IMG/VR virus record: IMGVR_UViG_3300006641_000176
Coordinates: 1-24,019 of that record
From: a virus
DNA: 24,019 nt
Strand: one strand, 5' to 3'
Shown: positions 7,623 through 13,432 of the stretch, piece by piece
Numbering within the stretch: position 1 is the first letter of the stretch
How the letters are laid out: every line of letters begins with the position of its first letter
Position numbers and translations under genes: made by a program
The notes under the pieces: generated by a model
Seen by the model: the letters and a program-made list of their open reading frames with translations, nothing else
Databases searched by the model: none
What the model was told of the DNA's origin: nothing

Positions 7623-8147
7623 CTAGGCTATTTCGTCAATCTCTTCCCAAGTCATCGACCAGATGCCAGTAACGGCAGTGGTGATAGAGCTAAGAGAAAG
7701 AGCGCATCCAGGAGCGATTTGCAACGATCCATCAAAGGACACATTGATCGCGGCTGGAGTGATTGCGCTTCCAGCGACAGGGGCTTGCAAAGCAGCGACT
7801 ACAACAGGTGCAGCAGGAAGTGTAACTGCTGAAGCAGCCAAGCCAGCGCCAGTACCGGAGACACCGAGGTTTGCTCGGCGAACGGTTAGCGGAGTGGTTT
7901 GGGTAACAGCGGCAGCGACGGGGTTGACGTTTGCAGCCAAGACCAGCGGTGCAGCACCGGCAGGAGCGGCAGATACAGCACAGTCTACACGAAGCAGTAC
8001 CAGTGTCTTGCCAGAACCAGCAGGGTTTGTGAGAGTGAAGCCAGTCTGAGTCGTAGAAAGACCAGTTGAGGTTGCAACACCAGCTTGGGTAGAAGCAACA
8101 TAGATCTCCCTGGAGCCATTTCCGACGTATGTTTCTCGTTGAGACAT
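7623..8147 (-). CDS. Ala/Val-rich capsid-associated protein, possible decoration protein
   Basis: A 174-residue protein directly after the major capsid gene in transcription order. It opens MSQRETYVGNGSREIYVAST. The middle consists of beta-strand-like Ala/Val/Thr/Pro segments (KTLVLLRVDCAVSAAPAGAA), and the C-terminus is SMTWEEIDEIA. AAGGAATC lies a few bases ahead of the ATG. A beta-rich, almost Lys-free protein next to the capsid gene suggests a capsid decoration or stabilising protein, but no signature proves it. A GC hairpin at 8176-8194 precedes its ribosome site. Confidence 0.72.
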   Translation of the reverse strand: MSQRETYVGNGSREIYVASTQAGVATSTGLSTTQTGFTLTNPAGSGKTLVLLRVDCAVSAAPAGAAPLVLAANVNPVAAAVTQTTPLTVRRANLGVSGTGAGLAASAVTLPAAPVVVAALQAPVAGSAITPAAINVSFDGSLQIAPGCALSLSSITTAVTGIWSMTWEEIDEIA

Positions 8148-8175
8148 AGTAGATTCCTTTTTTAGTTTTTAAGGT

Positions 8176-8194
8176 GGGGGGAGTTGCACCCCCC
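8176..8194 (-). other. G6/C6 hairpin between capsid gene and the next gene
   Basis: Six G and six C pair around a 7-nt loop (AGTTGCA read on plus). On the minus strand it follows the capsid stop closely but is not followed by a T-run, so it is not a standard terminator. An mRNA 3'-end stabiliser or partial terminator that keeps capsid mRNA abundant is plausible. Confidence 0.5.
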
Positions 8195-8205
8195 AATTAG
8201 TCACA

Positions 8206-9069
8206 TTACGGGGCGGTTGTGCGAGTCAATTCAATGACTGAAGCAGCTCGTTCGATGCCAACACCGTAAACCGTGTGCAGGGCAGTCTCCCAAGCGAGAC
8301 TCTTGACCATGTACTGGGCTTCAAATTTTGGAGCCAGTTGCTTAGCGAGGTTAATCGCGTTCTTGTGGAAGAAGAGGTTGCGGCCAGTTGTCGAAGTTGG
8401 TACGTTTTGGCTCATGTAAATGTCCATGCCGTACACGCTAGAAACAAGTCCCGTTGAACCATCAACGGCCTTACCAGTCTTACCAGTCTGATCGTAGGCA
8501 ACGTACTTGTTGACACCCGACAGATCAGCCTTTGTGTAAGGACCAACAACACCACGGCGCAAGTCCATAGGTGTGTTAGCGAGGTCGAAAGTTGTAACGA
8601 CTGAAAGAACATCAGCGTCATCAATTGCAGCTCCACCAGATACAGTTGAACCAGCAGATGCGTACAGAGCCAAAAGATCGGTGTCGATCTGGCGAGCCAG
8701 TGCTTCACTCATTCGCTCCATGAAGGCAGCCTTGAGGTCGTAGTTGCTTTGTACTTTTGCAATATCTTCAATTTTTACACCGACGTAGTAGTGCTTGTCG
8801 ATGTTAAGGGCAATTGGAGAGCCTTCTGGAGAATCAAAGGTGATATCTGTTGAGGCACTCTTAGCGCGAGCGTTTACTGCTGCGGTGAACGGGATGCGAG
8901 CAACGTCGCCACCACCTTTTACAAGACCACTGCGGTCCTGGACAAGCTTTGCCATCTGTAAAGCTTTGTCGAATGGTTGCTGAATTTCACGGCTCCAGAT
9001 CTCCGGGACGTACTGGGAGGTCTGGGCAATGCTCAAAGTAACATTTGAGCTAGTGGTTGGGTTTGCCAT
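8206..9069 (-). CDS. Major capsid protein (HK97-like fold)
   Basis: A 287-residue protein of the type seen in many environmental podoviruses and siphoviruses: N-terminal ANPTTSSNVTLSIAQTSQYV, then PEIWSREIQQPFDKALQMAK, an IPFTAAVNARAKSASTDITF segment, HYYVGVKIEDIAKVQSNYD, a long helix ending in ALARQIDTDLLALYA, and a C-terminal VKSLAWETALHTVYGVGIER. This order (N-arm, E-loop-like strand, spine helix, P-domain strands) agrees with an HK97-fold coat protein, and it lies directly after the scaffold gene. Length is within the usual 280-400 range. The N-arm shows no obvious protease cleavage site. Folding may be aided by the phage GroES. Confidence 0.92.
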   Translation of the reverse strand: MANPTTSSNVTLSIAQTSQYVPEIWSREIQQPFDKALQMAKLVQDRSGLVKGGGDVARIPFTAAVNARAKSASTDITFDSPEGSPIALNIDKHYYVGVKIEDIAKVQSNYDLKAAFMERMSEALARQIDTDLLALYASAGSTVSGGAAIDDADVLSVVTTFDLANTPMDLRRGVVGPYTKADLSGVNKYVAYDQTGKTGKAVDGSTGLVSSVYGMDIYMSQNVPTSTTGRNLFFHKNAINLAKQLAPKFEAQYMVKSLAWETALHTVYGVGIERAASVIELTRTTAP

Positions 9070-9089
9070 TAGTTTTTCCTTTTAAGAAT

Positions 9090-9908
9090 TTATTTTTTAG
9101 GAGGGGTTTGACCAATGGAGGCGTATAGCTCTTCCATCGTCATATCTTGGGGGGCTTTGTTCAAGTTCAATCGTTTGGCAGAGCTACCGTCTGGGCGTAA
9201 GCCTGTCGTAGCTGCTTGCTTGGCGATGTTCTTCTTAGTTTCAGCGACTTTGCGAGAGGCAATTTCGTCTGCAAACTCCATTTCGCTTTCCACAAATTCA
9301 CGATAGCTAATGTCGGGGTAGAGGATAGATTCAGGGATTCCTCTTTGGGGATCGCCCGGGCTATATCCAATAAACCGGAGGTACTTATTATTCATCGCAT
9401 CAGCGGCGACAGGATTGAAGTTTTCCTTATCCCTGGGGTTGAGGAAGGGGTACTCTTTTTCGACGACAGGAGCCTCGAATTTCAAGTCTCGTTTCCATTC
9501 CCTGACTTCACTTTGTTTTATCCCTTGGAGATAGGCTGCATCACTGAAGGCTTGGCGATCTTTTTCCAGTTGTTCGATGACTTCTGGATCAGCGTCAAGG
9601 GCTGTGCGATAGTCTAAAGCATCTGGCTTCGTTTGTTGTGGAGGTGCGGGGCGCTCTGGTGGTGGCCCATATTTCCGCAGTAGATCATTGACACGGAGTT
9701 GTTCTCGCCTTGAGATCGGTTTCGGAGCTTCTTCTTCGCTCTCTTCCGCAACCGGCTCTTCGGATTGTTCCTCTGGTGTTTCCTGCTCTTCGGGAGCTTC
9801 TGGAGCTTCCTCTGGAGTTTCTACTTCGGTTGTTGGCTCTTCCGGCTCGACTCCCGTTTCGATTACTTTATTCAGTTCTTCGTCGGTCATGTCGGCTGGA
9901 TTTGCCAT
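9090..9908 (-). CDS. Capsid scaffolding protein
   Basis: A 272-residue, very acidic, helical protein. Residues 15-65 are almost only Glu, Pro, Thr and Ala, and a Pro-rich hinge (KYGPPPERPAPPQQTKP) follows. The C-terminal part is basic and helical (SRKVAETKKNIAKQAATTG), ending SIGQTPPKK. An acidic N-terminus with a basic C-terminal capsid-binding end, placed just before the major capsid gene, is the classic arrangement of phage scaffolds. AAGGAACGATATG precedes the start. No protease domain is visible. It probably forms the temporary prohead core and leaves before packaging. Confidence 0.85.
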   Translation of the reverse strand: MANPADMTDEELNKVIETGVEPEEPTTEVETPEEAPEAPEEQETPEEQSEEPVAEESEEEAPKPISRREQLRVNDLLRKYGPPPERPAPPQQTKPDALDYRTALDADPEVIEQLEKDRQAFSDAAYLQGIKQSEVREWKRDLKFEAPVVEKEYPFLNPRDKENFNPVAADAMNNKYLRFIGYSPGDPQRGIPESILYPDISYREFVESEMEFADEIASRKVAETKKNIAKQAATTGLRPDGSSAKRLNLNKAPQDMTMEELYASIGQTPPKK

Positions 9909-9997
9909 ATCGTTCCTTCTTCCCTCGTAAAGCCGGGAGGCACTTTTGTTTTACTCTTTGTTACTGCCCTCGTTCAGCGGGCGACCTGTGACCCCAT

Positions 9998-10025
9998 TGT
10001 ATAAAGATGTTGACTATACTTACAA
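9998..10025 (-). promoter_or_regulatory. Possible promoter for the capsid operon
   Basis: On the minus strand TTGTAA (10020-10025) is 16 nt from TATACA (9998-10003); each box matches consensus at four of six positions. It overlaps the plus-strand promoter at 10010-10037, so the two would compete or be regulated together. It is the only reasonable candidate in the gap before the scaffold gene. Confidence 0.35.
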
Positions 10026-10037
10026 GGTGTGTATACT
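10010..10037 (+). promoter_or_regulatory. Strong sigma-70-like promoter of the plus-strand cassette
   Basis: TTGACT (10010-10015) is followed after 16 nt by TATACT (10032-10037), one mismatch in each box. It lies 30 nt before the ATG of the 97-aa gene and faces away from the capsid operon. It gives this opposite-strand cassette its own expression, as is usual for phage morons. Confidence 0.75.
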
Positions 10038-10048
10038 TACATACACAC
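10015..10048 (+). promoter_or_regulatory. Operator-like repeats over the cassette promoter
   Basis: Two features overlap the -10 box. A perfect 8-bp inverted repeat, GTGTGTAT (10027-10034) and ATACACAC (10041-10048), has a 6-nt spacer. A direct repeat TATACTTACA occurs at 10015-10024 and 10032-10041, 17 bp apart. Such symmetry on a promoter suggests binding of a dimeric repressor. The phage's own ribbon-helix-helix-like proteins are candidates, but this is inference. Confidence 0.5.
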
Positions 10049-10067
10049 ATAACAAAGGGGGAGTAAA

Positions 10068-10361
10068 ATGAAAATCGCTGAGGCACTGGTTCTCCGCAAA
10101 CACCTTGAACAGAAGGTTGAACAGCTCAAGCCACTAAAAATGGCGGGCGATCAGGGAATCTTTGAGCTAAAGGTAGAGCGTAAGAAAGTCACTGATGAAG
10201 TTGACGAAGTAAAAATGCAAGTACCAAAGATCACGCTTGCAGAAGTCACCAAAGAGTACGACATGTATTCCAAGGCACTTCGCCAGCTTGACACTGCTAT
10301 CCAGCAAGCGAACTGGACTGCGGAGGTGGACGTTACCTTAGATAAAGGAATCGCTGTATAG
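10068..10361 (+). CDS. DIP1984/septicolysin-like family protein
   Basis: A 97-residue, highly charged helical protein: MKIAEALVLRKHLEQKVEQL at the start and LRQLDTAIQQANWTAEVDV near the end. The N-terminal MKxAEAL.LR.xLxxxxEQL and the C-terminal LDxxIQxANWTxEV are the marks of the DIP1984 (septicolysin-like, DUF6847) family as I remember it. Usual members are about 150 residues, so this is a short version lacking part of the middle. Despite the name, a cytolysin role is not established for most members. GGGGGAG lies 4 nt before the ATG. It has its own promoter and terminator and opposes all neighbouring structural genes, so it is a moron-type accessory gene. Confidence 0.78.
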   Translation: MKIAEALVLRKHLEQKVEQLKPLKMAGDQGIFELKVERKKVTDEVDEVKMQVPKITLAEVTKEYDMYSKALRQLDTAIQQANWTAEVDVTLDKGIAV

Positions 10362-10368
10362 GCACTAT

Positions 10369-10390
10369 GGGACTCTTCGGAGTCCCTTTT
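10369..10390 (+). terminator. Rho-independent terminator with TTCG tetraloop
   Basis: GGGACTC (10369-10375) and GAGTCCC (10380-10386) pair perfectly around TTCG and are followed by TTTT (10387-10390). It comes 8 nt after the stop of the 97-aa gene. The short U-run may allow read-through into the tRNA region that begins only a few bases later. Confidence 0.85.
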
Positions 10391-10393
10391 GCG

Positions 10394-10813
10394 CTCTTTA
10401 ACAACCCATACCCGATCATTGGCTGGTTCGTATTAGCCCTTGGAATGACAGGCTTAAAACGTCATAGCTTCCGCGCGGATGCGTTTCCCAGCCCTAAGAA
10501 GGCAATGTTTAGAGGAACATATAATCCTCTACCAAATTGCGCGTCGTTGGTTCGAATCCAACCCCCCCGACCAACGGGGGGTAGCTCAGTGGTTAGAGCA
10601 TCAGTTTTTTGTACTGAAGGTTTGCAAAACCCCACGGCATTAAGCCAAACTCAAAGAGTAATTTCGATTTTTTGAAACTTTTACACAACGTCCACTTATG
10701 ATATCCGACGGGATTAGGTGTTCGTACATTTCCAGAAGAAAGTAAAATATGAGACGCTTATTACTACTTACCAAAATACGAAGGCCGGTGGTCGGATATG
10801 GGTTATTAAAAGG
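10394..10813 (+). repeat. Long imperfect inverted repeat enclosing the permuted tRNA
   Basis: The arms are 10394-10434 and 10775-10813. As RNA they form about 35 base pairs. Perfect blocks are 10403-10410 with 10797-10804, 10412-10423 with 10784-10795 (including G-U pairs) and 10427-10434 with 10775-10782, interrupted by three single mismatches and one 3x1 internal loop. Four pairs are G-U, which would look like mismatches in DNA but keep the RNA helix, so selection for RNA structure is likely. The outer arm includes the AAAAGGAG ribosome site of the 35-aa gene. The 340 nt between the arms hold the permuted tRNA and further hairpins, for example 10510-10516 with 10525-10531. Confidence 0.75.
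10544..10621 (+). tRNA. Apparently circularly permuted tRNA (anticodon UUU, Lys-like)
   Basis: The 3' half comes first: T-stem GTTGG/CCAAC (10546-10550, 10558-10562) with loop TTCGAAT, acceptor strand CCCCCCG (10563-10569), A73 and encoded CCA (10571-10573). One base later the 5' half begins: acceptor strand CGGGGGG (10575-10581), TA, D-arm GCTC/GAGC with loop AGTGGTTA, anticodon arm TCAGT/ACTGA with loop TTTTTGT (10606-10612), then AGGT. The two acceptor strands are perfectly complementary (7 bp). Joining 10575-10621 to 10545-10573 gives a canonical 76-nt cloverleaf with AGGUC variable loop. No D-arm lies upstream of the T-arm and no T-arm lies downstream of the anticodon arm, so neither half belongs to an ordinary tRNA. 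G37 after a UUU anticodon is unusual. Confidence 0.75.
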
Positions 10814-10822
10814 AGAACAAAC

Positions 10823-10930
10823 ATGCCCCGAGCAAATGTCTACATCAGAAAAAATAACTGGATAAAGTGGCAAGCGCTTAAAAATAAATCAGAGGTCGTT
10901 AATGACGCTATAGAATCTTCCGAAGAATAG
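10823..10930 (+). CDS. 35-residue ribbon-helix-helix-like protein
   Basis: Begins MPRANVYIRKNNWIKWQALK and ends NAIESSEE-like after a short helix, 35 residues in all. It closely resembles the N-terminus of the 99-aa protein at 15695-15994 (shared MP....YIR.....KW.AL.NKSE....A). The pattern of one beta strand, one helix and a second helix start is that of ribbon-helix-helix DNA-binding proteins, although it is shorter than usual (about 45). AAAAGGAG lies 9 nt before the ATG and would be buried in the long-range stem of the permuted tRNA transcript. Its 3' end overlaps the convergent gene 10908-11159 by 23 nt. A role as a small repressor is inferred. Confidence 0.65.
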   Translation: MPRANVYIRKNNWIKWQALKNKSEVVNDAIESSEE

Positions 10931-11159
10931 GAAGCCCCCGTTCATCCTCACCGACCAATATCCTATCTGTCGGGATGGTTTGAACCAGTTTGCCTAGTTC
11001 GGTATCACAGCTTAATCGGTTGCCTTCCAGCTTCCAGTTCCACATCTTCACAGGTTTGAGATGGGCTTTGATGTCATCTTCGGTTCCATGAATAGCGGTG
11101 CTGGGCGGGCGCACCTCCATCTTTTCATACCACTCACTATTATCGGGCTTGTAGTTCAT
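10908..11159 (-). CDS. Small conserved phage protein downstream of portal
   Basis: An 83-residue protein containing VKMWNWKLEGNRLSCDTELG and PTDRILVGEDERGLPILRKI. I recognise this WKLEGNxLxxxTExG...IPTDxILVGxDxxGLPIL pattern from small proteins in phage head gene clusters; no function is known to me. It starts within the last codons of the upstream 107-aa gene (20-nt overlap), so translation is probably coupled. Its 3' end overlaps the opposite-strand 35-aa gene. Confidence 0.75.
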   Translation of the reverse strand: MNYKPDNSEWYEKMEVRPPSTAIHGTEDDIKAHLKPVKMWNWKLEGNRLSCDTELGKLVQTIPTDRILVGEDERGLPILRKIL

Positions 11160-11463
11160 CTTCGACAGCCTCTTTCGTTATGTCGTACATTCCCATCAGG
11201 AGCTTAAATTCACCAATTACCCTATTGGCTACCCGCCAATCTTCAGGTGAGGGAACAACATCCATGCCAACCTCTGCCCCGTTGGGGAGGTAGGTTTGAT
11301 AAAAGGCAATCCGGTCTTCGCAGTGCTGCTTGATTCGTTGAAACTCAGCCGTCTCAACGTACTGAGCCATCTTTTTTTCTTCGATCAATAACTTCTCATC
11401 GGTTTCTTGGACTGGTAATTCTGCGGGACTCGCGTCACCCATTAGTACGTGTTGTGGACCCAT
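11140..11463 (-). CDS. Portal-linked small protein, possible head-completion factor
   Basis: A 107-residue, helical, acidic protein beginning MGPQHVLMGDASPAELPVQE and containing a long amphipathic helix with QRIKQHCEDRIAFYQTYLPN. It begins 8 nt after the portal stop and overlaps the next gene by 20 nt, so it is part of the portal operon. The ATG has AGGAGG just before it. No family is recognised. A role in head assembly is inferred from position only. Confidence 0.72.
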   Translation of the reverse strand: MGPQHVLMGDASPAELPVQETDEKLLIEEKKMAQYVETAEFQRIKQHCEDRIAFYQTYLPNGAEVGMDVVPSPEDWRVANRVIGEFKLLMGMYDITKEAVEDELQAR

Positions 11464-11471
11464 ACGCCTCC

Positions 11472-13379
11472 TTACATTTTAGCGACAACATCAGCGACAC
11501 TAGCAATGTCGGGATCTTTGAACAGACCAGCGGAATTAGCGATACCTGTCGGTTGAGCAGCCTGGGCGCTTTGTATCTCTTTTAACTTCGCATCCATTTG
11601 AGACATTTGCTGTTCTTGCATCATCTGTTGCATTTGTTGCTTGAGCTGTTGGTTCTCGGTTTGCAGGGCCATTTCTTGCGGCGACGGTCCCTCGTTCACC
11701 GTAACAAACTCATCGGCGTTCTTGATGTCGGCCAACGATCCGAAGGCAGCAGCGATCTTGTCGGGGTGGACTTGAATACGAGGATCATCTTTGAAGATGT
11801 TTTGGAACTTGCCAAGGTTGTCTACGAATCGTTCAAGGTTCTGAAGCTGCTTCTCTTTGTTCATCTTAGCGGTAGAGTTTGGTTCGATATTGAAGCGATA
11901 TTCTACACCCTTTAGGGCTTTGGGGTTGATCTTCAGCGTAGCTGCGGTTCCGGTCACATCAGGGGTTAGTTTGCCGTCAAACAGGCCCTCTATATCGGTT
12001 AGGCCGGATTTCTGGATAGCCACAATATCCTCGTAGAAGAGATCCACGGGGATGTCTTCGGTCCCTATATTAACTAAAAGGGAAAAGAAGCCGTCAGTCA
12101 GTTGTTCAATGGCAGTTTCCAGGTGGCGGCGTTCCGCACCGTCTCTTGAAGCCTCAAGCCCAGAGTACATTTCAATAGCAGCGGGAGTCTTTCCCTGAGA
12201 AGGATTGAGGGCTTCTGCGCCAGGCAGCGAAGCGTTTTGCGTCCCGTACATCGAGAGGAGCGATCCCGTTAGGTTTGACATCGCCGCTTGGTAGGTGGAG
12301 AGTCCGGCGGTATTGGTAGGCATTGGGCGGATGGAATTAGGGATGGTTTCCATTAGGACGGGGTTGGACTTAGTGACATCGAGGGTGTGCTTCACCACGC
12401 CGTTCGCATTAACGATAATGCCAGGTGCGAGGTTCCGTTTGAGGTTGGCAAAGTAGAAGTTCGTTAGGCCATCACGAGCGAATTGCAGCGGTTTGGAGCG
12501 TTGGAAGTCGCCCAGGCCGTAGAAGGAATCGAACAGCGGTTGAGCGTACTTTATAACGAATGGAATCCGCCCGTTCTTGTGGGGGTTATCGAGTTCTCGG
12601 ACTTTTACAAACCCGTGGTCGGGCGCAAACGTACACCATTTTCCGTCTTCACCGGATTCGTAGCGAGTAGCCAGACAGATACCCTTGTTTGATCCTTGGG
12701 GTACACGCTCGCGTTCGACAAAAGTATCTTGCTCCGAGTCATTGCCAGAGGCTTTTTCGGATCGCTCAAGCAGTTCTTTAAGGGCATCACGGTCCCAGCC
12801 GTCACCTTCGGTTTCGCCTTCGAGGATGTCTTCGAGGCGCTCTTTGGAGATCCAGGTAAGGGCGGTGACATAATCCATATCCTCAATGGAGACTTTGCCC
12901 TGCTGGGGAATGAGATTCCGGGGGTTCCACAACCAACAATCAGGGCCGACATACCCCGTGTAAGAGGTAGTCCAGTCGTAGAACATCGGCATATAGCCAT
13001 AGACTGAGCTGTAGAACTGCCACAGGTTCAGTTTTTCCAAGAAGGGGCGTTGTGAGTTAGCGTTGGGATAGATCCATTTCTGGCGGAGGATATCCATGAA
13101 CGCTGCTTTTCCAATATCGGCTTTGCCCACGGATTCTACTTCTCCCTCAGGAAGCTTGGCGATCACTCGATCTGCACGATCCCTAGAGAGAGTGGTGGCA
13201 TAGGAGTCGGTTATTTTCGAACTGTCTGCTTTATTCGATACTGAATCGTAAACTGTTCCGATCAACATCGCTTCGTAGGCATCGAAGCTTTGAATGTAAT
13301 TACGGTGAATATCCCAATCCGAAAGGTAATCACTTTTATACTCGTACTCATACACGCTTTTTTCTTCGTCTTTTGACAT
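11472..13379 (-). CDS. Portal protein
   Basis: A 635-residue protein between TerL and the scaffold/capsid genes, in the usual portal position and size range for podoviruses. Features include NLWQFYSSVYGYMPMFYDWT (wing/stem region), the glycine-poor motif PFVIKYAQPLFDSFYGLGDF, LTNFYFANLKRNLAPGIIVN and ALNPSQGKTPAAIEMYSGLE. A Gln/Met-rich coiled coil lies near the C-terminus (QQLKQQMQQMMQEQQMSQMD), as in the barrel end of P22-type portals. I start at the ATG at 13379 with CAAGGAACA upstream rather than at 13424, which would fall in a promoter-like AT stretch. It forms the dodecameric DNA channel that docks the terminase. Confidence 0.88.
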   Translation of the reverse strand: MSKDEEKSVYEYEYKSDYLSDWDIHRNYIQSFDAYEAMLIGTVYDSVSNKADSSKITDSYATTLSRDRADRVIAKLPEGEVESVGKADIGKAAFMDILRQKWIYPNANSQRPFLEKLNLWQFYSSVYGYMPMFYDWTTSYTGYVGPDCWLWNPRNLIPQQGKVSIEDMDYVTALTWISKERLEDILEGETEGDGWDRDALKELLERSEKASGNDSEQDTFVERERVPQGSNKGICLATRYESGEDGKWCTFAPDHGFVKVRELDNPHKNGRIPFVIKYAQPLFDSFYGLGDFQRSKPLQFARDGLTNFYFANLKRNLAPGIIVNANGVVKHTLDVTKSNPVLMETIPNSIRPMPTNTAGLSTYQAAMSNLTGSLLSMYGTQNASLPGAEALNPSQGKTPAAIEMYSGLEASRDGAERRHLETAIEQLTDGFFSLLVNIGTEDIPVDLFYEDIVAIQKSGLTDIEGLFDGKLTPDVTGTAATLKINPKALKGVEYRFNIEPNSTAKMNKEKQLQNLERFVDNLGKFQNIFKDDPRIQVHPDKIAAAFGSLADIKNADEFVTVNEGPSPQEMALQTENQQLKQQMQQMMQEQQMSQMDAKLKEIQSAQAAQPTGIANSAGLFKDPDIASVADVVAKM

Positions 13380-13432
13380 TTTTATGTTCCTTGAATTAAG
13401 GGAATTACACCCCGATTGTATCATATTCTAAT

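Noticed and set aside
10544-10621. Permuted (two-piece) tmRNA
   Set aside because: There is a genuine D-arm and a 5-bp anticodon arm with a 7-nt loop, and no tag-peptide reading frame with tmRNA-type pseudoknots.
10367-10675. Plus-strand frame of 102 codons over the tRNA region
   Set aside because: It begins inside a terminator and runs through the tRNA halves. Its FNNPYP segment is only the coding shadow of the inverted-repeat arm, which also appears in the opposite-strand frame at 10640-10873.
10391-10813. Ordinary group I intron inside a normal tRNA
   Set aside because: The tRNA halves are in reverse order, and I found no convincing P7 or U-G splice-site pairing. Only a permuted version remains possible, and it is given as a hypothesis.
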